A stretch of DNA of 64,000 nucleotides from an uncultured Granulosicoccaceae bacterium (lineage in GTDB: Bacteria > Pseudomonadota > Gammaproteobacteria > Granulosicoccales > Granulosicoccaceae): positions 1 through 64,000 of the forward strand of contig CALLBO010000041.1 in assembly GCA_937998875.1 (NCBI GenBank), in the 5' to 3' direction. Each line of letters opens with the position of its first letter. The stretch's first letter is position 1. The notes beneath the pieces are model-generated. The model saw nothing but the letters and a program-made list of their open reading frames with translations. It ran no database searches and was not told the DNA's origin. Positions 56,748-64,000 of this stretch are shown piece by piece. The position numbers and the translations under genes were made by a program.

Positions 56748-56782
56748 AGATATTCCTCTCTAATCATAAAAGATGTAGCTGG

Positions 56783-57199
56783 TTACAAGGTATTAAAATA
56801 GTAGAACAATAGTGCGGCACTGTACACTGTATCAACCAGAAAGCATGAGCAGGTGTACCAGAAGAAAAACGGTACTCCCTTTCCGAAGTGCTTTTGCAAA
56901 TCCCAGGCACCATGTCCGAATATTGCGGCGATTATAAGTAAAGGGGAAAATATCAGACCAAGTATTGAAGCGGATATCAACAGTACCGATATTATTGCCT
57001 CGGTTTTAACCGCTGCCTTTAATGATATGGCTTCGATTAGATAAGTAAAATTCATCAGGACCGAGAAAACAGCTGCGATCAACCAGACGTGAGTTGCTGG
57101 TAATTGCCAATGCGACAGCAAAAGCAGTATCACATACAAAGTTGCGGCGATACCCAGTGCCTTCTTATGGATCTGGAAAAATGAACTAACGTTGTTCAA
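56783..57199 (-). CDS. Small integral membrane protein of unknown function
   Basis: The 138-residue protein has four predicted helices. A short F-G-H-G-A-W-D-L-Q-K-H-F-G-K-G loop lies between helices 3 and 4 and is the only polar conserved-looking part. I do not recognise a family. It is upstream of the Spy-like gene in the same direction and may be cotranscribed. Confidence 0.6.
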   Translation of the reverse strand: MNNVSSFFQIHKKALGIAATLYVILLLLSHWQLPATHVWLIAAVFSVLMNFTYLIEAISLKAAVKTEAIISVLLISASILGLIFSPLLIIAAIFGHGAWDLQKHFGKGVPFFFWYTCSCFLVDTVYSAALLFYYFNTL

Positions 57200-57261
57200 A
57201 TTTAAAGCTCGGTATTATCAATGGTGGTATACGAACTGGTTCTTACTGGTTTCAGTCGACC

Positions 57262-58248
57262 TTACCACTCATCCGGAGGAATAATGGCGCCCTGATAGGT
57301 AATTACTCTGGAAGCACATTGATGGCCTGCTACCAGTGCCTCTTTTTCTGACGCCATGCTTAGTATTGCGCTCAGGTAGCCCGCGTTAAAACTATCACCG
57401 GCAGCTGTGGTATCCACTACATCTACTGTAGGTAGTTCCTGCGTGGACAGACTGATTTCCGGCTCAGTCAGGCTTATCGGACCGATCGGACCACGTTTGA
57501 GTGCTCCCTGCTCAATGCCGTATGACTGGAGACGACTGATTAGCGCTTGTTCGTTCTGGTCAGCAAACAAAGCCTGCTCATCATCAACTGATGGTAGTGC
57601 AATATCAGTGATGCTCCAGTATGACGCTATTGTTTCTCTGGCAGTGGATTGCGATTCCCAAAGAGCAGGGCGATAATTCGAATCGAAAGCAAACTTCACG
57701 CGGTTCTCGTTTCTCAGAGAGGTAAGTTCTTCAAGCAGGGCTTTACGTATTCTTGCAGGCAGAATTGCTATAGTGATTGCGGACATATAGATAACGTCAA
57801 AGTTTTTCAGTACGCTAAAGTCAGCTTTGCCATCTTTTTGAAACAGAGTTCTGGCGGCAGACTCGTTGCGCCAGTAAGTAAATGATCGTTCGCCCGTATT
57901 GTCAGTATTGATAGCGTAGAGGCCAATGGTGCGATCATCGATTTGCTGGATGGAAGTAACATCTATGTTTTCTGATTTGATGAAATCAATGAGTCTACCG
58001 GACAAAGGGTCTTGCCCTACAACAGTACAATAGGCAACTGTCACATTATCTCCGATGAGCCGCTGCAGATACACTGCTGTGTTTAGCGTATCACCGGCAT
58101 ACTTTACACTGGCGCTACTATTTTTGTTTTTGGGGTCGTCTTTAGCACTCGCATCGGAGCTTTTGTCGGGAGTTGCGTTGAAAGACAGTTCCAACATAGC
58201 TTCACCAACACACAGTACACGTTGTAGATTTTGGTTCTTGCTGCTCAT
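57262..58248 (-). CDS. kdgK: PfkB-family sugar kinase, probable 2-keto-3-deoxygluconate kinase
   Basis: The 328-residue kinase has the ribokinase fold with Y-A-G-D-T-L-N-T-A-V-Y-L near residue 50 (sugar site), N-Y-R-P-A-L-W-E (about 197-204), which is typical of KdgK, and the PfkB signature D-T-T-A-A-G-D-S-F-N-A-G, in which the second Asp is the catalytic base. KdgK phosphorylates 2-keto-3-deoxygluconate for the Entner-Doudoroff route. A charged insert (residues about 28-46) is unusual. No other ED genes are in view. Confidence 0.85.
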   Translation of the reverse strand: MSSKNQNLQRVLCVGEAMLELSFNATPDKSSDASAKDDPKNKNSSASVKYAGDTLNTAVYLQRLIGDNVTVAYCTVVGQDPLSGRLIDFIKSENIDVTSIQQIDDRTIGLYAINTDNTGERSFTYWRNESAARTLFQKDGKADFSVLKNFDVIYMSAITIAILPARIRKALLEELTSLRNENRVKFAFDSNYRPALWESQSTARETIASYWSITDIALPSVDDEQALFADQNEQALISRLQSYGIEQGALKRGPIGPISLTEPEISLSTQELPTVDVVDTTAAGDSFNAGYLSAILSMASEKEALVAGHQCASRVITYQGAIIPPDEW

Positions 58249-58341
58249 AGATTCAGGGGTTTCTTTGTAAGCGCGACAGAAATTGGTACACTATAGCGCA
58301 AGTAAGTTTACCCTCTTCGAGTTACATAGCCGAACACTTTT

Positions 58342-58872
58342 ATGACATCTTTATCTCACAAACCTGCAGCCGGTGCAGCACTGCCGAAGTTCAGCGTTGA
58401 CACTCCGGACGGTGGGTCCCTCGATCTCGGGGGTAAAACGGATGGCTGGCAGTTACTGGTGGTTTATCGTGGTAAGCATTGCGGTCGATGCAAGCCTTAT
58501 CTGAATCAGGTGGAATCTATGCTTGGACGTTGGAAAACAGCCGGATTTGAAGTATCTGCTGTATCTGCAGATACCGCAGAGAAGGCCAGCGCAGATATTG
58601 CCGAATACGGTTGGACGTTTCCGGTGGGCTGCAATTTATCCGAGGCCACCATGCATGAGCTTGGGCTTTATGTAAGCGACCCTCTCACGCCTGATGAAAC
58701 GGATCGGCGCTTTGCAGAACCTGCTGTATTTGTCCTAAGACCCGGTGGTGCGGTCCAGATTGCTGCTATTTCCAACGGCCCTTCGGCCAGACCTGATCTT
58801 GAAGCGCTATTGGACGGTATGATTTTTACTATTGAAAACGACAAACCGGCTCGCGGAACTGCAGCTGCTTAG
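58342..58872 (+). CDS. Peroxiredoxin-like (AhpC/TSA) protein
   Basis: The 176-residue thioredoxin-fold protein has a peroxiredoxin-type P-K-F-S-V-D-T-P-D-G-G start and a C-G-R-C motif (C47, C50) after V-Y-R-G-K-H, where AhpC-type proteins normally have the peroxidatic Cys in a T-x-x-C context. The later P-V-G-C-N-L and F-A-E-P-A-V-F-V-L-R-P segments match the AhpC/TSA family. It may reduce peroxides or disulfides; the CxxC suggests a thiol-reductase-like mechanism. It is divergent from kdgK. Confidence 0.75.
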   Translation: MTSLSHKPAAGAALPKFSVDTPDGGSLDLGGKTDGWQLLVVYRGKHCGRCKPYLNQVESMLGRWKTAGFEVSAVSADTAEKASADIAEYGWTFPVGCNLSEATMHELGLYVSDPLTPDETDRRFAEPAVFVLRPGGAVQIAAISNGPSARPDLEALLDGMIFTIENDKPARGTAAA

Positions 58873-58876
58873 TTGT

Positions 58877-59629
58877 TTATGCACTGAAGATATCGACAAT
58901 CATTTTTATCGATACAGCAGTCAATAGTCCCATGATGGTCAGGTCGAACGTTCTGGGATTCATTTTCTTACCAAGCTGGTTGCCGGCGTAGAGACCAATA
59001 ATAATTGGAAACAGCGATAAATTACTTATCGCTGCGAATTTCAAACTGCTTAGTCCCAGCAATATTTGTGTGGGTACCTGCAGGATAGACAATACGGCGA
59101 AAAAAACAGACATGGTAAATATAAACGGTTCTCTGCCGAGTCGAATAGCATGCATAAAAGTGATTGAAACCGGTGATGAAAGTCCGATAGCACCTTGGAG
59201 AGAACCACCAAATAGTCCGACCGGGATAACCCATTTTTGAGCCGTTTCCAGGGGTAGCCGATAGTCGGGTTTCGTTATTCTTAAGAGCAGGTAGAGCCAG
59301 ACAATAAACACGGCAATAATACTCAGCACTGATAACGGCAGGTAGGCTAGAAACACTGTTCCAATGGCTGCGCCAATGGTACCTGACAAGGCATAGTTTC
59401 TATACAGGCTTAAGTCAGGTGCGAATTTTCGGTATTGGGCAATCTGCCAGGCGTTTGAGAAAAAATTCGGTGCTGCTAATAGCACTACTGCAAATCGAAT
59501 ATCGGTAACCGATGCAATAACAGGCAAAGCAATTATCGGTAGACCTGCACCGGTCGCACCTTTCAAAACGCCACCCAGAAATAAGCCTGTTATTATGGCC
59601 GCAAACGCGAAGGGCTCGAGTTCAGGCAC
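58877..59629 (-). CDS. TauE/SafE-family membrane permease
   Basis: The 250-residue protein has about seven to eight helices and the family features L-G-G-V-L-K-G-A-T-G-A-G-L-P near the N-terminus and G-G-S-L-Q-G-A-I-G-L-S-S-P in the second half, a two-fold repeat typical of sulfite/organosulfonate exporters. It starts with GTG. It converges on the peroxiredoxin gene with only four bases between stops. Substrate unknown. Confidence 0.85.
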   Translation of the reverse strand: MPELEPFAFAAIITGLFLGGVLKGATGAGLPIIALPVIASVTDIRFAVVLLAAPNFFSNAWQIAQYRKFAPDLSLYRNYALSGTIGAAIGTVFLAYLPLSVLSIIAVFIVWLYLLLRITKPDYRLPLETAQKWVIPVGLFGGSLQGAIGLSSPVSITFMHAIRLGREPFIFTMSVFFAVLSILQVPTQILLGLSSLKFAAISNLSLFPIIIGLYAGNQLGKKMNPRTFDLTIMGLLTAVSIKMIVDIFSA

Positions 59630-59752
59630 TGTCTAGGATGACTTTTCTAATGCAGATGTTGCTATTATGATCCAACGGTTCGTTTCACCCGTCACTGTGT
59701 AGTTAATCTTCATGGTGAGTTTAACACGAGGCATTTAGATGGGTTTGATGTT

Positions 59753-60457
59753 ATGAATAGTCAATCGCGCAAAGTGACGATGGCAGTTTTCCGTGAGCAA
59801 TTACGTTCAGGCGATTTACCGGTTATTTTTCAAGATGGTGCTGGCGGTGTGAGGACGCATCAGGCGATCTACCTGTTGAGTGGTACCGCAGACACAGGTG
59901 CGACGAGCTACATATCTGGTGATGGCTTTTACCTGTGCGCGGATGTCAGCGAAAAATTAGTGTTTTCAGAAAACGCAGAAATTCTACGCTTCGTATTTTC
60001 CCGTACTGAATTGACGATTGACGGTGTGGCTGGATTACGGGACTCACAATACACTGCAGACAAGGTAAGGGAGATGCTGGTGATGCAACAAACCTTCACC
60101 ACCTCAGAGCCCAAGGCTGTGTTGCGTTTGGATCGAGTGGATTTCCCACCGGGTGCTGTTGCCTATAGACACACCCATCCGGGTGGCGGGTTACGGTATT
60201 TAACAAGTGGTGCTCTAACACTTGATGCCACTGGAAACATTCACCAATACTCTGCAGGTGACGCATGGTTTGAGGATGCTAATTCACCTGTTATGGCGAC
60301 CGCTGACGAAACGCAAGATAGTCAATTTATCCGGATGATGTTGCTCCCGATGCAATGTAAAGCTAAATCTACTTTCATCCATATCAACAAAGAAGATGAA
60401 AAAAAGCCGAGATTGCAATCCAACATCCGTTTTTTCGATGAAGTGATTAGTTTGTAA
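59753..60457 (+). CDS. Cupin-domain protein
   Basis: The 234-residue protein consists of two cupin-like halves; the second has F-P-P-G-A-V-A-Y-R-H-T-H-P-G-G-G-L-R-Y-L, with the His-x-His pair that binds a metal, and G-D-A-W-F-E closing the barrel. The first half lacks those histidines. Such proteins bind small ligands or act as isomerases or dioxygenases; nothing here decides which. It converges on the GlcG-family gene with 16 bases between stops. Confidence 0.7.
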   Translation: MNSQSRKVTMAVFREQLRSGDLPVIFQDGAGGVRTHQAIYLLSGTADTGATSYISGDGFYLCADVSEKLVFSENAEILRFVFSRTELTIDGVAGLRDSQYTADKVREMLVMQQTFTTSEPKAVLRLDRVDFPPGAVAYRHTHPGGGLRYLTSGALTLDATGNIHQYSAGDAWFEDANSPVMATADETQDSQFIRMMLLPMQCKAKSTFIHINKEDEKKPRLQSNIRFFDEVISL

Positions 60458-60473
60458 GTTAGTACTTTTTCAG

Positions 60474-60962
60474 TTAATGATTACTGTCTGAAAGACTCGA
60501 AGATTTCCACTCAGGATCAACTTGTGCAGGTTCTGAGGCCAGGCCTGCAGCGTGTATCGCGGTAATGGCGCAGTATTCATCTTTCTCTGAAGTATCGCCA
60601 CTGATGCCGACTGCCCCTATAGTGATGCCTTGTTTGTCTTCAATAAGAACGCCACCCGGTACCGGTACAAATTTACCGTCGGAGGCTGCCATTAATGAGT
60701 TTTGAAACACTGGACGTTTTGATAAACGGTCTCTGATGGTGCGGCTTGATATACCCATACCTAACGCACCCCAGGCTTTACCTAAAGCGATTTCATATCG
60801 CATGATGCCGGAACCATCTTCGCTTTTCATTGCAATCACACGTCCGCCACTATCTAGCACAACCACGGTAAGTGGCAGCAGGGATTCGGTACGACCTGCA
60901 GCAAGCGCAGAATCTATGATATGAGAGGCAATGTCGAGTTGTAATGAAGAGGCGAGTTTCAC
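60474..60962 (-). CDS. GlcG/HbpS-family protein
   Basis: The 162-residue protein has the GlcG/HbpS (DUF336-type) fold: V-V-L-D-S-G-G-R-V-I-A near residue 35, E-I-A-L-G-K-A-W-G-A-L-G, V-P-V-P-G-G-V-L-I and I-G-A-V-G-I-S-G near the end. Members are found with carboxylate uptake or catabolic genes and one branch binds haem. It starts with GTG five bases after the stop of the TRAP dctM gene and belongs to that operon. Confidence 0.85.
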   Translation of the reverse strand: MKLASSLQLDIASHIIDSALAAGRTESLLPLTVVVLDSGGRVIAMKSEDGSGIMRYEIALGKAWGALGMGISSRTIRDRLSKRPVFQNSLMAASDGKFVPVPGGVLIEDKQGITIGAVGISGDTSEKDEYCAITAIHAAGLASEPAQVDPEWKSSSLSDSNH

Positions 60963-60967
60963 ATTAA

Positions 60968-62287
60968 TTACTTCATTAAGTTGGGCAGAAACGTAACGAT
61001 CTCAGGGAATGCCAGCAATACGCCAATCGTAATAACATCAGCAATAAAGAAAAGCAGAATTCCTCGAAATACTGTACCTAGAGATATATCCGGTCTGACT
61101 CCGTTAACTACAAAACAGTTAAGTCCAATTGGCGGTGTAATAAGGCAGACCTCCGCCATCTTAACCACAATAATACCAAACCAGATCGAATCAAACCCCA
61201 AGGCAAGTACCGCAGGATACACCACCGGTAACGTTAACAAGAGCATTCCAATCGCATCCATAAACATACCCAGCACAGCGTAAGCGAGCAGGATGCAGAT
61301 CATTATCACCATCGGTGATGCGTCCAGGCTTAAGATCCATGTGGTGAAAGCCTCAGGCAAGCCGGAAAAACCCAGGAAGCGTACAAATATAAGTACGCCC
61401 CAGATTAGTGAGAAAATCATTACTGTGAGCTTTGCGGACTCCATCAAAGCGCCGCGTATCGTGGTAAAGCTGGTACGTTTGAGCAACGCCATGATAAAAA
61501 CCACCATCGCTCCAAGTGCCCCGGCTTCTGTTGGAGTTGCCCAGCCCTGATAAATTGCTGACATGATGATTAGTACAACAATAAAGATAGGGGCAACGCC
61601 GGGAAGTGATTTTATTCGGTCACCCCAGGTGTAGCCGGTAACAGCAGGCGCATCACCCGGCCGCATCAAAGCCCATACAATAATGATTGCGGCGTAGATC
61701 AGTGCCGATACCAACCCCGGTAGAAAACCTGCCAGCAATAACGCACCAACCGATTCCTCTACGATAATTGCGTAGATAACAAGTATGGCTGACGGTGGAA
61801 TCAGTGATGCCAATGTGCCACCGGCAGCGACCACACCTGCACTGAGTTTTTTGTCATAGCCATACTTGAGCATCTCAGGTATCGCTACACGTGAAAACAC
61901 TGCAGCAGTTGCCGTTGATGCACCGGACACTGCAGCAAAACCCGCTGTTGCAAATACAGTGGCAACTGCAAGACCCCCCGGCACCCAGCCAATCCACTTT
62001 CTGGACGCATCAAAAAGTTGCTGCGTCATTCCAGCATGGAAAGCCAGAAAGCCAATGAAGATAAACATTGGTAATACGCTGAGCGCATACACGGATGACT
62101 TCGAGTGAGGAATGGTACCTGCAATGCCTGCTGCCGGACCCCAGCCGAGTAATTCAACCAGACCTAGTAGTCCCACAACCGCTGCGGCGAATACTACACG
62201 TACCCCCAGAAACACCAATACAAACAGCAGGGCGAGACCTATTTGACCTACAAGGAAAGGATTGTCGAATCCGATGCCCAGTATCAT
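60968..62287 (-). CDS. dctM: TRAP transporter large permease subunit (DctM), second system
   Basis: The 439-residue membrane protein has the usual DctM architecture with S-G-A-S-T-A-T-A-A-V-F, A-G-G-T-L-A-S-L-I-P-P-S and the late M-F-M-D-A-I-G-M-L and T-P-P-I-G-L-N-C-F-V motifs. It is separate from the dctM at 43404 and less than half identical by eye. It shares four bases (ATGA) with the small subunit gene. Confidence 0.93.
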   Translation of the reverse strand: MILGIGFDNPFLVGQIGLALLFVLVFLGVRVVFAAAVVGLLGLVELLGWGPAAGIAGTIPHSKSSVYALSVLPMFIFIGFLAFHAGMTQQLFDASRKWIGWVPGGLAVATVFATAGFAAVSGASTATAAVFSRVAIPEMLKYGYDKKLSAGVVAAGGTLASLIPPSAILVIYAIIVEESVGALLLAGFLPGLVSALIYAAIIIVWALMRPGDAPAVTGYTWGDRIKSLPGVAPIFIVVLIIMSAIYQGWATPTEAGALGAMVVFIMALLKRTSFTTIRGALMESAKLTVMIFSLIWGVLIFVRFLGFSGLPEAFTTWILSLDASPMVIMICILLAYAVLGMFMDAIGMLLLTLPVVYPAVLALGFDSIWFGIIVVKMAEVCLITPPIGLNCFVVNGVRPDISLGTVFRGILLFFIADVITIGVLLAFPEIVTFLPNLMK

Positions 62288-62997
62288 CGACTGTTATCCG
62301 ATTTGTTGTCGGATAGAGCGATGATCTGCTCATCTACCTTATCGCCGAATGTTTCCTGGATCTCATCCAGTGCGACCGTCGCAATATCGTGTATCACTGT
62401 CACACCGGCAGGTTCCAGTGCCGGGTTTATAAACAACCTGATTGACCCAATCAGTTGTATGAACAATCGAATAAACCAAAGTGTAAATGCAATCGGTACC
62501 AGGAGCTTTGATGGCCAGACCGGGTACTCAGCGTCAATAGTGGAATCACCCAACTCATAGGAGCGCATGAAGTGCCCGGTGCTGTAGTAAATCAATGTAC
62601 CGATAATAAACAGCGCGACAAGTGTGCCGATTATTTCAGACGCCCACAAAGGTCGGCCTCGTAGTTTGCCGATCAGCAGTTCCATGCGAATATGCGAGCC
62701 TAGTCGCTGGCAATAAGCTGCGCCGAGAAATGCCATGCCCGCCATGGAAAGTTCAACAAGGTCAATATAGCCGGCAATGGGGGAGTTGAGTACCGTGCGC
62801 AGAAAGATTTGTGCTGTACCCAGAAACATCAACAACAGGATCGCAATAGCTGCGATCATGTTCGCTGTGTTTTCTATTGGTTGAACAAAACGATCCAGTA
62901 GACCAACCGGGCTGCGTGACCAACCCGGTATATCTTTCTCATTGTTGTTACTTCGGTCATCACGACGGCTGTCGCTTTGTGACTGACTATCAGACAC
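62284..62997 (-). CDS. dctQ: TRAP transporter small subunit (DctQ), second system
   Basis: The 237-residue protein has a polar 40-residue N-terminal extension rich in Ser, Asp and Arg, then four helices with F-L-G-T-A-Q-I-F-L-R and R-L-G-S-H-I-R-M-E-L-L, the DctQ signature, and a C-terminal 35-residue acidic tail. Both extensions are unusual for the family. It overlaps dctM by four bases. Confidence 0.88.
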   Translation of the reverse strand: MSDSQSQSDSRRDDRSNNNEKDIPGWSRSPVGLLDRFVQPIENTANMIAAIAILLLMFLGTAQIFLRTVLNSPIAGYIDLVELSMAGMAFLGAAYCQRLGSHIRMELLIGKLRGRPLWASEIIGTLVALFIIGTLIYYSTGHFMRSYELGDSTIDAEYPVWPSKLLVPIAFTLWFIRLFIQLIGSIRLFINPALEPAGVTVIHDIATVALDEIQETFGDKVDEQIIALSDNKSDNSR

Positions 62998-63034
62998 GAC
63001 TTATAGGAGGTCTGTAAAGTCTTTACAGATTACG

Positions 63035-64000
63035 CTACTGATTAGCAGCTTCCTCTGCATACTCCCAAATGGCATCGAAAACAGCTTGCGAGTCGAACTT
63101 GTCAGCGTTAGCGGCAATCCACTCGTCCCAGACAGGCTGTCCTGCCACTTCCTTAAATCTGGCCAGATCTTCATCCGAATAGACGATCTTTGTCATCGAC
63201 TTTTCAAACTCAGGCAGGTTCTTGGCATCCTGTTCAGCGTAAGCGGCCTGAGTAACATCCATTATCATTTCACGATTATCCATTAACAGTGATTGATACT
63301 GAGGGGGAAGTTTTTCATAGGCGGTCTTGTTAAGCACCCAGCTACACTCTGAAGTTCCAGGTGCAAGGTTACTCGTATACCACTCAGCCTCATCGGAAAT
63401 CTTGAATGCAACGTGCGCATAGGTATATGGAAATGCAGCAGCATCCAGTGCGCCACGTTGGAACGCGGTAGAGCTCTCACCGGCGGGCAGCGTTTGCTTA
63501 ACCGCACCGAGCTTCTCCATTGCAGAACCAAGACCGCCACCGGCACGAACTCGTAGACCTTTCCAGCCATCAAGTGTCATTGGTGGTTCACCTTTACCCA
63601 GAATTTCATACTGCGGCAGCAAACCAGAAACATACGGCATGGCATTCCAGCGCTCCATGTCTGCAACAATAGCAGGATGTTCCATCATCTTTGAACGCAC
63701 AAATTTGTCTACTTTTGGATCACCTAGCGGCAGGAAAGGAAGAGAGAAAACCATCCAGGCTGGATTTTTACCCGGGTGATAGAAGTTACAGATGGCGGCT
63801 CCTTCAAATGCGTTGAGCTTTATGCCGTCGAGGTTCTCGCGGTTGCTGGAAAGCTGCGCGCCATAAAATATTTTAATTTCAAAATTACCGTCAGTTTCTT
63901 CAGAAACTTTTTTTGCCATCTCTTCCATGCCTGCAGACAGCGCACGCGGGTTGCCCCACATGGATATTTTCCAGAATACTTTAGGGCCTTCAACATTGGC
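63035..64000 (-). CDS. dctP: TRAP transporter substrate-binding protein (DctP), 5' end outside window
   Basis: About 322 codons are visible and the frame runs off the right edge, so the signal peptide is missing. The visible part has the DctP fold: G-A-Q-L-S-S-N-R-E-N near the start, F-S-L-P-F-L-P, W-K-G-L-R-V-R-A-G-G-G and the Arg of that segment, which normally binds the ligand carboxylate, then F-Q-R-G-A-L-D-A-A-A-F-P-Y. A carboxylate ligand is likely, identity unknown. It heads the operon dctP-dctQ-dctM-glcG. Confidence 0.88.
   Translation of the reverse strand, partial: ANVEGPKVFWKISMWGNPRALSAGMEEMAKKVSEETDGNFEIKIFYGAQLSSNRENLDGIKLNAFEGAAICNFYHPGKNPAWMVFSLPFLPLGDPKVDKFVRSKMMEHPAIVADMERWNAMPYVSGLLPQYEILGKGEPPMTLDGWKGLRVRAGGGLGSAMEKLGAVKQTLPAGESSTAFQRGALDAAAFPYTYAHVAFKISDEAEWYTSNLAPGTSECSWVLNKTAYEKLPPQYQSLLMDNREMIMDVTQAAYAEQDAKNLPEFEKSMTKIVYSDEDLARFKEVAGQPVWDEWIAANADKFDSQAVFDAIWEYAEEAANQ

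Overview
The window looks like chromosomal DNA of a free-living, probably marine, Gammaproteobacterium with roughly even base composition. The evidence is indirect. It holds many solute-binding-protein transporters (two TRAP, one tripartite tricarboxylate, one ABC), a flavocytochrome c flavoprotein, oxalate and lignin-aromatic catabolism, secreted propeller proteins, and REP-like palindromes of a type common in Gammaproteobacteria. There is no rRNA, tRNA, CRISPR array, phage module or transposase gene, and I do not name a genus.

Layout. 1-9.8 kb is mixed: the 3' end of a DUF4384-type gene, two EamA permeases, an orphan flavocytochrome c sulfide dehydrogenase flavoprotein (fccB-like), a large secreted protein ending in four Cys/WGW repeats, a CbiX-like chelatase and a fumarylacetoacetase-family hydrolase. 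10-21.5 kb holds a propeller lipoprotein, a secreted lectin-like protein, a Gfo/Idh/MocA oxidoreductase, a YjdM zinc ribbon, glutaminyl cyclase, gamma-glutamyltranspeptidase, a rhomboid protease and a saccharopine-dehydrogenase-like/DUF4166 protein. Five long inverted-repeat elements (REP-like doublets) lie between these genes, three of them in a 243-bp tandem array.

21.6-36.6 kb is transport and oxalate metabolism. An AfuABC-type ABC transporter is followed by a GntR/FCD regulator with a clear promoter and a perfect palindromic operator. Then come oxalyl-CoA decarboxylase, formyl-CoA transferase and a formyl-tetrahydrofolate-hydrolase-like protein, and then a TctCBA transporter whose last gene overlaps, by GTGA, an uncharacterised 585-residue P-loop kinase-like protein. 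Together this reads as uptake and breakdown of oxalate or a related small dicarboxylate.

36.6-42.4 kb has a secreted-protein gene broken by one in-frame TGA, a ketopantoate-reductase-like protein, a GT4 glycosyltransferase and glmM. 42.8-55.8 kb is an aromatic catabolic island: a TRAP transporter (dctQMP), two cytochromes P450 (the second resembling the CYP199 benzoate-demethylating group), an arylsulfotransferase-like propeller, and a complete protocatechuate 4,5-cleavage pathway (ligI, ligA, ligB, ligC, galB, ligK/galC, ligU/galD) ending in a GNAT acetyltransferase with a possible ATT start. 55.8-64 kb has a degenerate REP-like element, a Spy-like periplasmic protein, kdgK, a peroxiredoxin-like protein, a TauE permease, a cupin and a second TRAP operon with a GlcG-family protein, cut by the window edge.

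Most notable: the oxalate cluster with its operator and TTT-coupled kinase, the demethylase-plus-4,5-cleavage island, and the REP-like inverted-repeat family.
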